From NCBI GenBank assembly GCA_021781625.1, contig JAJXWL010000158.1, forward strand, positions 1 through 5,272: a DNA stretch of 5,272 nucleotides, given 5' to 3'. This document shows positions 1 to 5,272 of this stretch, in pieces. A program made the position numbers and the translations under genes. This DNA comes from a bacterium. GTDB taxonomy: Bacteria > Spirochaetota > Spirochaetia > JABEVK01. Every line of letters starts with the position of its first letter. Within the stretch, counting starts at the first letter, position 1. The notes beneath the pieces are model-generated. The model did not search any database. It had not been told where the DNA came from and saw only the letters and a program-made list of their open reading frames with translations.

Positions 1-506
1 ATCACTCGTCCAATGGGTACCGTCTGCCGACAGAAGCCGAATACGAATATGCCGCTCGAGGGGGAAATCACCCCGATAATACGACTTTTGCGGGCAGTAA
101 TACCGCGTCTGAGGTGGCCTGGTACGTCGAGAATAGCTCCAAAACGACTCATCCCGTGGCTCAAAAAAAATCTAACGGCCTAGGTCTTTACGATTTAAGT
201 GGGAATCTCTACGAATGGTGCTGGGATTGGTATGACGAGACGCTCCCCGGGGGGAAAGACCCCTCCGGTCCTAGTCAGGGTTCCTTAAAGGTACTCCGGG
301 GTGGTTGCTGGAAAAGTCCGGAGTATTACGTCGGTGTAGCCATAAGAAGCAATAGTTTCCCGTATGACAACGACCCTGTCCTTGGTTTTCGTGTGGTCAG
401 GTCTTTGTCGGTAACACCAGTAGTCACAACGACTTCTCCCTCGGCCACGCCACAACCGACCCCATCGACGACTCCACAACCCGCAACACCGACAAAGCAT
501 GGTTGA
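1..506 (+). CDS. FGE-sulfatase (SUMF1) fold protein, 3' part, with Pro/Thr-rich tail
   Basis: This is the C-terminal 167 residues of a gene that begins upstream of the window; the frame starts at base 3. The fragment shows the family's signature blocks in order: GYRLPTEAEYEYAARGG (fragment residues 5-21), NGLGLYDLSGNLYEWCWDWY (58-77), VLRGGCW (97-103) and a closing GFRVVR (128-133). The family includes the copper-dependent formylglycine-generating enzymes that oxidise a sulfatase cysteine, and many relatives of unknown or non-oxidase function. True FGEs carry two cysteines shortly after the RGGSW/GGSY block. Here that stretch (104-118) has no cysteine, so I infer it is not a sulfatase-activating enzyme. 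After the domain comes a low-complexity tail of about 33 residues rich in Thr, Pro and Ser (135-167), ending at TGA 504-506. The stop overlaps the rmuC start. The N-terminus, and any signal peptide or kinase domain there, cannot be seen. The fold assignment is firm; the function is unknown. Confidence 0.9.
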   Translation, partial: HSSNGYRLPTEAEYEYAARGGNHPDNTTFAGSNTASEVAWYVENSSKTTHPVAQKKSNGLGLYDLSGNLYEWCWDWYDETLPGGKDPSGPSQGSLKVLRGGCWKSPEYYVGVAIRSNSFPYDNDPVLGFRVVRSLSVTPVVTTTSPSATPQPTPSTTPQPATPTKHG

Positions 507-1422
507 AGTACTCCTTGTTGTCACCATTCTGTGGAGTGCAGCCGGTACCGTATTAACGGTGTATTTCTTAACTCAGGCCCGGCGAGATCAGGCGTCTCAA
601 GCTGATCGTACTTGGAAAAACTTGACGGATCTCAAAGACCGCCTCAGTGCGGATGTTGCTGAGGTGCATAAGGGTCTTGCGGCCATGCAAGCTCTGGCAC
701 AAGATGTCGGTGGCCTAAAGAAAATTCTGAGTAATGTCAAAACTCGTGGGATCCTAGGAGAAGCCGCCTTAGAAAACCTTTTGACAGAATATTTAGCCCC
801 TGATCAACTGGAACGGAATTGTGAAATTCGTCCTGGTTCGGGTCTTCGGGTTGAATTTGCCGTTAAGCTTCCCGGTCAAATCCGCCCCCTTCTCTTGCCG
901 ATTGACGCCAAGTTTCCTCGTGAAGATTTTGACCGACTGATCGAGGCTAGCGAAGCTGGGGATAAGGTAGGTGCCGAAACCGCTGGAAAAGCCTTCGAGA
1001 ACCGTCTCAAAATGCATGCGCAAGACATTGCCAAAAAATACCTTGAACCACCGCATTCCACCGACTTTGCCCTGATGTTTCTTCCGTTCGAGTCGTTGTA
1101 TGCCGAAGCTTTACGCCGCCCTGGGTTATTTCTGGAACTCCAGCAAAAGCTCAAAATCGTCTTGACGGGGCCCACTACCCTCACGGCTTTTCTCAACAGT
1201 CTTCAAATGGGCTTTCAGACACTGGCTGTCAGCAAAAAATCCGCTGAAGTCTGGAACTTTCTGGCTTCCGTGAAAACCGAGTTTGAAAAGTTTGCCGAAA
1301 ACTTGGCTCAAGCCCGCAAAAGCGTCGAAGCTGCCACAAACTATTTAGATCAAGCGTCTCGTCGTACTGAAAAATTAGATCGTCAATTATCTGACCTGAG
1401 TAAAGGAAATAACCTTTCATGA
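499..1422 (+). CDS. rmuC: RmuC family DNA recombination protein
   Basis: This is a complete 307-residue RmuC-family protein. RmuC is a membrane-anchored protein with a predicted nuclease-like core, linked in E. coli to limiting recombination at inverted repeats; its exact biochemistry is poorly defined. Residues 3-25 form one hydrophobic N-terminal segment, followed by a charged, probably helical or coiled-coil stretch (26-80). The RmuC core runs from about 81 to 260: KTRGILGEAALENLL (81-95), LPIDAKFPREDF (133-144, with the D-x-K pair D136/K138), TDFALMFLPFESLYAEAL (188-205) and LTGPTTLTAFLNSLQMGF (222-239). A helical C-terminal tail follows (262-300). At 307 residues it is clearly shorter than E. 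coli RmuC (about 475), mainly because the coiled coil between membrane segment and core is short. The ATG at 499 lies inside the end of the FGE-like gene (8-nt overlap). No Shine-Dalgarno is visible before it, and no better in-frame start exists upstream before the stop at 421, so translational coupling is likely. Confidence 0.95.
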   Translation: MVEVLLVVTILWSAAGTVLTVYFLTQARRDQASQADRTWKNLTDLKDRLSADVAEVHKGLAAMQALAQDVGGLKKILSNVKTRGILGEAALENLLTEYLAPDQLERNCEIRPGSGLRVEFAVKLPGQIRPLLLPIDAKFPREDFDRLIEASEAGDKVGAETAGKAFENRLKMHAQDIAKKYLEPPHSTDFALMFLPFESLYAEALRRPGLFLELQQKLKIVLTGPTTLTAFLNSLQMGFQTLAVSKKSAEVWNFLASVKTEFEKFAENLAQARKSVEAATNYLDQASRRTEKLDRQLSDLSKGNNLS

Positions 1423-1435
1423 AGATTTTCATGAA
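1416..1435. repeat. Tandem palindromic octamer over the rmuC stop codon
   Basis: The perfect palindrome TTCATGAA occurs twice, at 1416-1423 and 1428-1435, separated by GATT. The first copy contains the rmuC TGA stop (1420-1422). Because each copy is its own reverse complement, the two can also pair with each other as an 8-bp stem with a 4-nt loop. The stem is AT-rich, and no run of T follows directly, so it is a poor intrinsic terminator. It could be a repeated operator half-site or chance. Confidence 0.5.
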
Positions 1436-1623
1436 CAATACGTGTGACTGTCTATTTTATCAGACAGAATTTTCTGCTGTTTTCTGCTTTCGACTAAGTC
1501 TATGGCAAATCCTAAAAGCCTCTATCTTTTTTACTCTAAAAAACTTAAAGCTTTTTCTTTCACCCAAACCAAATCTAGGCATAGTTTTTGCTTAAAATCT
1601 AACTAAGGTATTCCCTCAAAGGA

Positions 1624-1649
1624 CTTCGACCGTTTCCGACTAGGCGAAG
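1624..1649 (+). promoter_or_regulatory. Small hairpin in the fabH leader
   Basis: CTTCG (1624-1628) and CC (1630-1631) can pair with GG (1643-1644) and CGAAG (1645-1649), giving 7 bp with one bulged A and an 11-nt loop. It ends 47 nt before the fabH GTG. No T-run follows, so it is not a terminator. It may shape the 5' leader of the fabH mRNA. The role is unknown and the pairing could be chance. Confidence 0.25.
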
Positions 1650-1683
1650 GGCACGAAATTCCTTACTTTTACTGTGAACATCC

Positions 1684-1690
1684 AAGGAGG
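1684..1690 (+). promoter_or_regulatory. Strong Shine-Dalgarno that fixes the fabH GTG start
   Basis: AAGGAGG lies 6 nt before the GTG at 1697-1699. It matches the anti-Shine-Dalgarno almost perfectly at ideal spacing. It therefore selects this GTG as the start, and the FabH family N-terminus (GIGIIGTGYYLP) begins directly after it. Confidence 0.85.
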
Positions 1691-1696
1691 CCCTTT

Positions 1697-2749
1697 GTGG
1701 GTATAGGAATCATCGGTACCGGTTATTATCTCCCGTCCAGGGTCCTGACCAACAAGGAGCTTGAGGGAATGGTGGATACCTCCGACGAATGGATTTATAC
1801 CAAAGTCGGAATCCGTGAGCGCCGTATCGCAGGCCCACACGAAGCTACCTCTGACTTAGCCTTAAAAGCCGCCCAAGAAGCTTTAGCCAATGCGGGGGTT
1901 GAACCCGAAGAAGTCGATTTGATTATTTTGGCGACTTCCAGTCCCGATATGATTCAACCAGCCACCGCAGCCATTGTTCAAGGTAAGTTGGGTGCCCTCA
2001 ATTCGGCGGCCTTTGATGTTTCTGCCGTTTGTGCAGGTTTTGTCTATGCCATGACGGTGGCCTCCTCGATGATGCAGGCGAATCCGCAGTATCGTCGCGC
2101 CGTTGTCATCGGAGCAGAAACCTATTCCAGAATTCTCGATTGGACGGACCGAACAACCTGTGTTTATTTCGGAGATGGGGCCGGGGCAGTTGTCCTGGGT
2201 CAGCAGGCGGGAGAACTGGGTATTCAAAAAACATTTTTAAAGAATGACGGCCGAGGAGCCGGAGCCATTAGATATTTAGGCGGGGGTTCCCGACATCCCG
2301 CTTCTCCCGAGACCTTAGCCCAGAAAATGCATCGGTTTGAAATGAATGGCCGAGAAGTTTGGAACTTCGCAACCCAAGCTTGCCCCTTTAGTGTCCGTCA
2401 AGTTGTTCAAGAGGCCGGCCTAGAGCTTTCAGATATTGACTGGCTGATTGTCCATCAGGCGAATATCAATATCATTAGGCACAGCCTCAAAGATTTAGGT
2501 ATACCACTTGAAAAAACGTATACGACCATCGAGAAATATGCCAATACGGCGGGGGCCTCGATTCCCATTACCCTTGCAGAAGCGCATGCCAAAAACCTTT
2601 TTAAAAAAGGTGATAAGATTGTTCTGGTAGGCTTTGGGGGGGGACTCTCCTTAGGAGCCCTATACCTGAATTGGGGTATGGAACACGCGGGTGGCCACAA
2701 AGCTTTAGTCCAACAACCCGCCGTTGTCGGCGACTGGCAAAAAAACTAA
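1697..2749 (+). CDS. fabH: Beta-ketoacyl-ACP synthase III (KAS III)
   Basis: FabH condenses an acyl-CoA primer with malonyl-ACP to start type II fatty-acid synthesis in the cytoplasm. The 350-residue product has the family layout: GIIGTGYYLP (4-13), TSDEWIYTKVGIRERRI (28-44), the nucleophile Cys112 in FDVSAVCAGF, FGDGAGAVVLG (158-168), His253 in IVHQAN, Asn283 in YANTAGASIP, and the Gly-rich loop GFGGGLSLGA (312-321). All three catalytic residues are present, so it should be active. The start is GTG, set by AAGGAGG 6 nt upstream. Differences from E. coli FabH (317 residues): the CoA-binding Arg36 is Lys36, the primer-pocket Phe87 position is Gln87, and about 24 residues follow the usual C-terminus (MEHAGGHKALVQQPAVVGDW and on). 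The Gly loop is encoded over a run of eight Gs (2636-2643). The usual fab/plsX neighbours are absent here; rmuC precedes and an envelope protein follows. A FabH paralogue used for another pathway is possible but less likely. Confidence 0.95.
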   Translation: MGIGIIGTGYYLPSRVLTNKELEGMVDTSDEWIYTKVGIRERRIAGPHEATSDLALKAAQEALANAGVEPEEVDLIILATSSPDMIQPATAAIVQGKLGALNSAAFDVSAVCAGFVYAMTVASSMMQANPQYRRAVVIGAETYSRILDWTDRTTCVYFGDGAGAVVLGQQAGELGIQKTFLKNDGRGAGAIRYLGGGSRHPASPETLAQKMHRFEMNGREVWNFATQACPFSVRQVVQEAGLELSDIDWLIVHQANINIIRHSLKDLGIPLEKTYTTIEKYANTAGASIPITLAEAHAKNLFKKGDKIVLVGFGGGLSLGALYLNWGMEHAGGHKALVQQPAVVGDWQKN

Positions 2750-2766
2750 GCAAATCGCCTGTCTTG

Positions 2767-2814
2767 CTGTAACTCACACTTCTGTGTAGCATTTTGCTTC
2801 CAAAGGGGTTACAG
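2767..2814 (+). promoter_or_regulatory. Inverted repeat enclosing the Shine-Dalgarno of the downstream gene
   Basis: CTGTAAC (2767-2773) is a perfect inverted match to GTTACAG (2808-2814). Inside it, ACAC (2776-2779) can pair with GTGT (2784-2787) around a TTCT loop. The right arm begins at the last G of the purine-rich AAAGGGG (2802-2808) and ends just before a TTG codon at 2815. Folding would therefore crowd the ribosome-binding site of the large downstream gene. It could equally be a protein-binding operator. No T-run follows, so it is not a normal terminator. Confidence 0.4.
2802..2808 (+). promoter_or_regulatory. Shine-Dalgarno-like site; start choice TTG 2815 or ATG 2824
   Basis: AAAGGGG is the only purine-rich site before the large gene. 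It lies 15 nt from the ATG at 2824, which is too far for efficient use. An in-frame TTG at 2815 lies only 6 nt away and would add three residues (Met-Ile-Pro) to the N-terminus. Both starts leave the signal peptide intact. The frame closes upstream at a stop at 2770. Confidence 0.5.
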
Positions 2815-2823
2815 TTGATTCCT

Positions 2824-5272
2824 ATGAAAAAACACCGTGTCAGATCATTCGTTGGATTCCTGTTTGCTTTTTCGTTTCTTTGGACTTCTCCCTGGCTGAG
2901 GGCTCAGACGTTTGTGAACTCGCTGACCTCACCGTCGATAGCCTCGGCGGGTGGTGAAGCCGTCAGTCAAGATACACCCTTAGCAGAACGCTATAATCCC
3001 GCGTTGGCCGCTGAAAATCAACAACTAACCTGGGAAGGAAACTATTTTGGAATTCCCGATTTTCAAGGCAACTACGGAAATGCCCTGAATCTGGGGGTAG
3101 ATGTTCCTACCCGGTGGGCTGTTTTTAGTGCCGCCGCGAGTTATCTCAATTTACAAAATACTCATTTCAATTTAGGGCAAAACGGTCGGCTAACCCTTAC
3201 CGCTTCAAAAGAAATATGGGACGGTACCAGCCTTGGTCTTGGCTTAGACTCCAGTTTGGGCACAAACGCCTGGGGGTTAGGACTTAGTTTGGGACTGTAC
3301 CAACATTTAGGTCAGGTGGGCCCTTTTTCTGAGGTCAGTTGGGGGGCAGCACTCTTAGACATGGGAAAAGGCGACCTCTTGCCGCAAAATTCTGCGGTTC
3401 CGCCACCTTTTACCCCCCTCTTTGGTGCAGTAGGGACGTTGTTCCATCAAAACGGTTTACAATGGCGAGTTCAAGCTGACTTAGGCTTTCCGGCTGTCCA
3501 GGACGCGTATGTCGATTTAGGTACTTCTCTCGACATCCAGCATATTCTCACGGTAAATCTCAGAACTGCCTACGATGTACAAGAAATCACCTCAGGTTTG
3601 GCCCCTTCTATTCCTCTATCTCTCGGATTGAGTGTGCATTTCGCCACGAACTTTGGCAGTGCCCACGAAGTGAATGTCGATACAGCGGCGGTGGGACTCC
3701 CCGGGGGAAGTTGGGCATTTGGAGCGGGAATCCGGGCCCCTTTAGGAACCAAAGATACCACGCCACCCGTGGTAACGGTTCCTAATAAGACCTGGTACAT
3801 TTCGCCTAACAATGACGGCATTCAAGATGAGCTGGACCTTCCTGTCACCATCACCGACGATCGGTACGTTATGGGTTATACGCTCACGGTTACCGATCCT
3901 TCGGGAAAAATTATCCGCACGATACAAAATAAAGAAACCCCTCCCCCGGCTCCCAATTGGGATGGCTTCTGGAAACGCGTTTTTTATATGCAAAAGGGTG
4001 TCTCGGTGCCCCCTACCTTGGTTTGGAACGGCATGACCGATGCAGGTCAAGTTGCCCCTGAAGGGACTTACAAGCTCGCCATTACGGCCTGGGATGATAA
4101 CAATAACCGTAAGACCTACGATGCCGGCACTGTGGTTTTGCTCTTAACCCCTCCCCAAGCGGCAGCGTCCCCCCTTTACACGCAATTTAATCCCCTTGGT
4201 CCCCGCAATACTTTGGTGATCAACCAATCTGGTAGCCTCGAAGACCTCTGGACTGGAACGTTTTATGATGCGGCCAATCACCCGGTACGACACTTTCAAT
4301 GGAAAGACGCTAGTCCTCAACAGGTAGTCTGGGACGGAAAAAATGACGCTGGGGCTTTAGTGCCAGACGGTGTCTACCATTATGTTCTCGATGGTTCGGA
4401 CCGTGCCGGCAACCGGACACAAATTCCTATCGATAACCTCATTGTGAATTCCATACAAACTCCTGCGGCCCTTAACCTTGACCGGTCTGCCTTTGCCCCC
4501 TTTGGCAATGGGGTCAAGACCCTGGTCTTTGAACCCCAGCCTCAAGTCACCGAGGGGATGACGGATTGGACTTTAGCAGTTCAAACACCCCAGGGACAGA
4601 CGGTTCGCACTCTGCAAGGTCCCGGAGTTGTTCCTACAGCCATTACCTTTGACGGGCGTAACGATAATGGTGCAGCCCTTCCTGAAGGGGCGTACAAAGG
4701 GGTTTTGACCCTCAATTATGCTAACGGCAACCAACCCGTCGCGGTCAGTTCTTCTTTCCAGATCATTAACACGCCACCCACCGCCACCGTCACCGTGGCA
4801 CAACCGGTGTTTTCACCCGGCTCGGCAGACGCCCGAAGTGTGGTCACCTTTCATCAAAGCTCCTCAACAGAAGAACTTTGGACCGGCACTCTGAAAAACT
4901 CCCAAGGAAAAATCATTCGGACACTGAGTTGGCCGTCTAAAGCTGATGCGACCTACCTCTGGGACGGCCGTGGTGCCGATGGCTCTATCCAACCGGACGG
5001 TACTTACACCTACGAAATTTTTGCCCAGGACGCCGCAGGCAACACCGGGGCTTCAGCACCTGTCCAAGTCATTATCGACACACAAAAACGTGGTGTGTTG
5101 TTGTCGACGAGCCGTTCCGCCTTCTCGCCCATTTTACCTGGCAAGAAAGGGCTTATTCAGTTCTTGCCGCAGTTCAAAGGGGCTTCGGCTCTCGTATCGT
5201 GGACCATTGCGGTACATAATAGTACTGGTCAGACGGTCAAGACCTTCCAAGGCACCTCGGCCGTGATCTCTG
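2824..5272 (+). CDS. Large exported protein: beta-rich domain plus tandem FlgD-like Ig repeats (3' end missing)
   Basis: The frame is open from 2824 to the window edge (816 codons, no stop), so the protein is longer than seen. Residues 1-27 form a Sec signal peptide: MKKHR, a hydrophobic core FVGFLFAFSFLW, then likely cleavage after LRA. Residues 30-308 are Gly- and aromatic-rich with alternating polar/apolar strands (for example TSLGLGLDSSLG, WGLGLSLGLY). With the NPALAAEN motif near the start, this resembles PorV/UPF0164-like outer-membrane proteins. At TTPPVVTVP (312-320) the protein changes to FlgD-type Ig repeats of about 104 residues. The first opens with SPNNDGIQDEL (327-337), and the repeats share the pattern W-[DN]-G-x-x-x-x-G then P-[DE]-G-x-Y. 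Units: 312-441, 442-543, 546-649, 650-752, and 755 onward, cut by the edge. I infer a cell-envelope or surface structural protein, perhaps barrel-anchored with an extended stalk. No enzymatic domain is visible. The ATG is used here, but TTG 2815 fits the ribosome-binding site better. It lies 74 nt after fabH and may be cotranscribed. Confidence 0.85.
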   Translation, partial: MKKHRVRSFVGFLFAFSFLWTSPWLRAQTFVNSLTSPSIASAGGEAVSQDTPLAERYNPALAAENQQLTWEGNYFGIPDFQGNYGNALNLGVDVPTRWAVFSAAASYLNLQNTHFNLGQNGRLTLTASKEIWDGTSLGLGLDSSLGTNAWGLGLSLGLYQHLGQVGPFSEVSWGAALLDMGKGDLLPQNSAVPPPFTPLFGAVGTLFHQNGLQWRVQADLGFPAVQDAYVDLGTSLDIQHILTVNLRTAYDVQEITSGLAPSIPLSLGLSVHFATNFGSAHEVNVDTAAVGLPGGSWAFGAGIRAPLGTKDTTPPVVTVPNKTWYISPNNDGIQDELDLPVTITDDRYVMGYTLTVTDPSGKIIRTIQNKETPPPAPNWDGFWKRVFYMQKGVSVPPTLVWNGMTDAGQVAPEGTYKLAITAWDDNNNRKTYDAGTVVLLLTPPQAAASPLYTQFNPLGPRNTLVINQSGSLEDLWTGTFYDAANHPVRHFQWKDASPQQVVWDGKNDAGALVPDGVYHYVLDGSDRAGNRTQIPIDNLIVNSIQTPAALNLDRSAFAPFGNGVKTLVFEPQPQVTEGMTDWTLAVQTPQGQTVRTLQGPGVVPTAITFDGRNDNGAALPEGAYKGVLTLNYANGNQPVAVSSSFQIINTPPTATVTVAQPVFSPGSADARSVVTFHQSSSTEELWTGTLKNSQGKIIRTLSWPSKADATYLWDGRGADGSIQPDGTYTYEIFAQDAAGNTGASAPVQVIIDTQKRGVLLSTSRSAFSPILPGKKGLIQFLPQFKGASALVSWTIAVHNSTGQTVKTFQGTSAVIS
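3757..5272 (+). repeat. Protein-level tandem repeat array of FlgD-like Ig units (about 104 aa each)
   Basis: Four full units and a fifth partial one lie inside the large gene: 3757-4146, 4147-4452, 4459-4770, 4771-5079 and 5086 to the edge. The key W/F of the [WF]-[DN]-G motif falls at residues 401, 503, 609 and 713, giving steps of 102, 106 and 104. Each unit also ends in P-[DE]-G-x-Y and often a D-x-A-G-N-type turn. Conservation is at protein level: the identical peptide LWTGT at 4246-4260 and 4876-4890 uses different codons at four of five positions. Only the first unit keeps the full SPNNDG opening; later units are degenerate (for example FAPFGNG, FSPGSAD, FSPILPG). Confidence 0.8.

Larger units (their letters stand above)
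1423..1696. other. AT-rich intergenic gap upstream of fabH
   Basis: This 274-nt gap separates rmuC from fabH and is the longest non-coding stretch in the window. It is richer in A and T than the genes, with runs such as TTTTTT and AAAAAA around 1527-1560. I see no convincing open reading frame and no strong hairpin followed by a T-run. A fabH promoter very likely lies here given the length and composition. No -35/-10 pair stands out, so I do not place one. Confidence 0.5.

Noticed and set aside
285..527. Reverse-strand open frame of 80 codons across the FGE/rmuC junction
   Set aside because: It is antisense to two well-supported genes. Its Arg/Cys-rich composition is typical of a frame shadow, and it has no family motif.
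1581..1610. FapR-type fatty-acid regulator operator before fabH
   Set aside because: There is a vague resemblance only (TTAAAATCTAACTAAGG); the expected symmetric operator is not present.
1527..1614. Promoter-like hexamers (TTTACT, TTGCTT, TAAAAT) in the gap before fabH
   Set aside because: No pair has both acceptable hexamers and 16-18 nt spacing, so a placed promoter would be guesswork in AT-rich sequence.
2727..2768. Possible fabH terminator (GGCGA/TCGCC or AGCAA/TTGCT pairings)
   Set aside because: The stems are only 5 bp with long loops, they compete with each other, and no T-run follows.
3570..4050. Overlapping reverse-strand and + strand open frames (83, 102 and 74 codons) inside the large gene
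   Set aside because: They lie within the continuous 816-codon frame that carries a signal peptide and ordered repeats. Their products show no recognisable domain.
4946..5266. A 106-codon + strand open frame near the right edge
   Set aside because: It is the +1 frame of the Ig-repeat gene, is Arg/Ser/Pro-rich, and lacks motifs and a Shine-Dalgarno. The repeat frame explains the region.
1..5272. CRISPR array, tRNA, rRNA, insertion sequence or attachment site
   Set aside because: I found no regularly spaced direct repeats, cloverleaf, rRNA core sequence, transposase motif or flanking terminal repeats on either strand.

Overview
The window carries four protein-coding genes, all on the + strand. 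They are the 3' end of a formylglycine-generating-enzyme (FGE/SUMF1)-type gene, a complete rmuC, a complete fabH, and the 5' part of a very long gene that runs off the right edge. The base composition is close to balanced. I see no tRNA, rRNA, CRISPR array, transposase or other mobile-element signature. The last gene encodes an exported protein with an outer-membrane-like N-terminal part followed by FlgD-type Ig repeats, which points to a Gram-negative-type (diderm) bacterium. FGE-fold proteins and FlgD-Ig repeat proteins are both common in Spirochaetes, so a spirochaete is my best guess. Several diderm candidate phyla would fit as well, and nothing here fixes the phylum.

Layout: (1) 1-506 is the C-terminal two thirds or so of an FGE-fold domain with a Pro/Thr-rich tail. 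It lacks the cysteine pair used by true FGEs. (2) 499-1422 is rmuC. It overlaps the previous stop by 8 nt, has no visible Shine-Dalgarno of its own, and so is probably translationally coupled. A tandem palindromic octamer covers its stop codon. (3) 1423-1696 is a 274-nt AT-rich gap ending in a small hairpin and a near-perfect Shine-Dalgarno. (4) 1697-2749 is fabH with a GTG start. It has the Cys112/His253/Asn283 triad, but the residue at the primer-pocket position 87 is unusual and there is a C-terminal extension. (5) 2750-2823 is a short gap with a 7-bp inverted repeat that touches the ribosome-binding site of the next gene. (6) 2824 to the end encodes an exported protein of at least 816 residues: signal peptide, about 280-residue beta-rich domain, then four complete and one partial Ig-like repeats of about 104 residues.

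The genes do not form an obvious single pathway. FGE-like and rmuC look like one transcription unit. fabH (fatty-acid initiation) probably starts another after the 274-nt gap. The large surface or envelope protein follows 74 nt later and may be cotranscribed with fabH. The most interesting object is the large repeat protein, which is easy to overlook because its reading frame is still open at the window edge.
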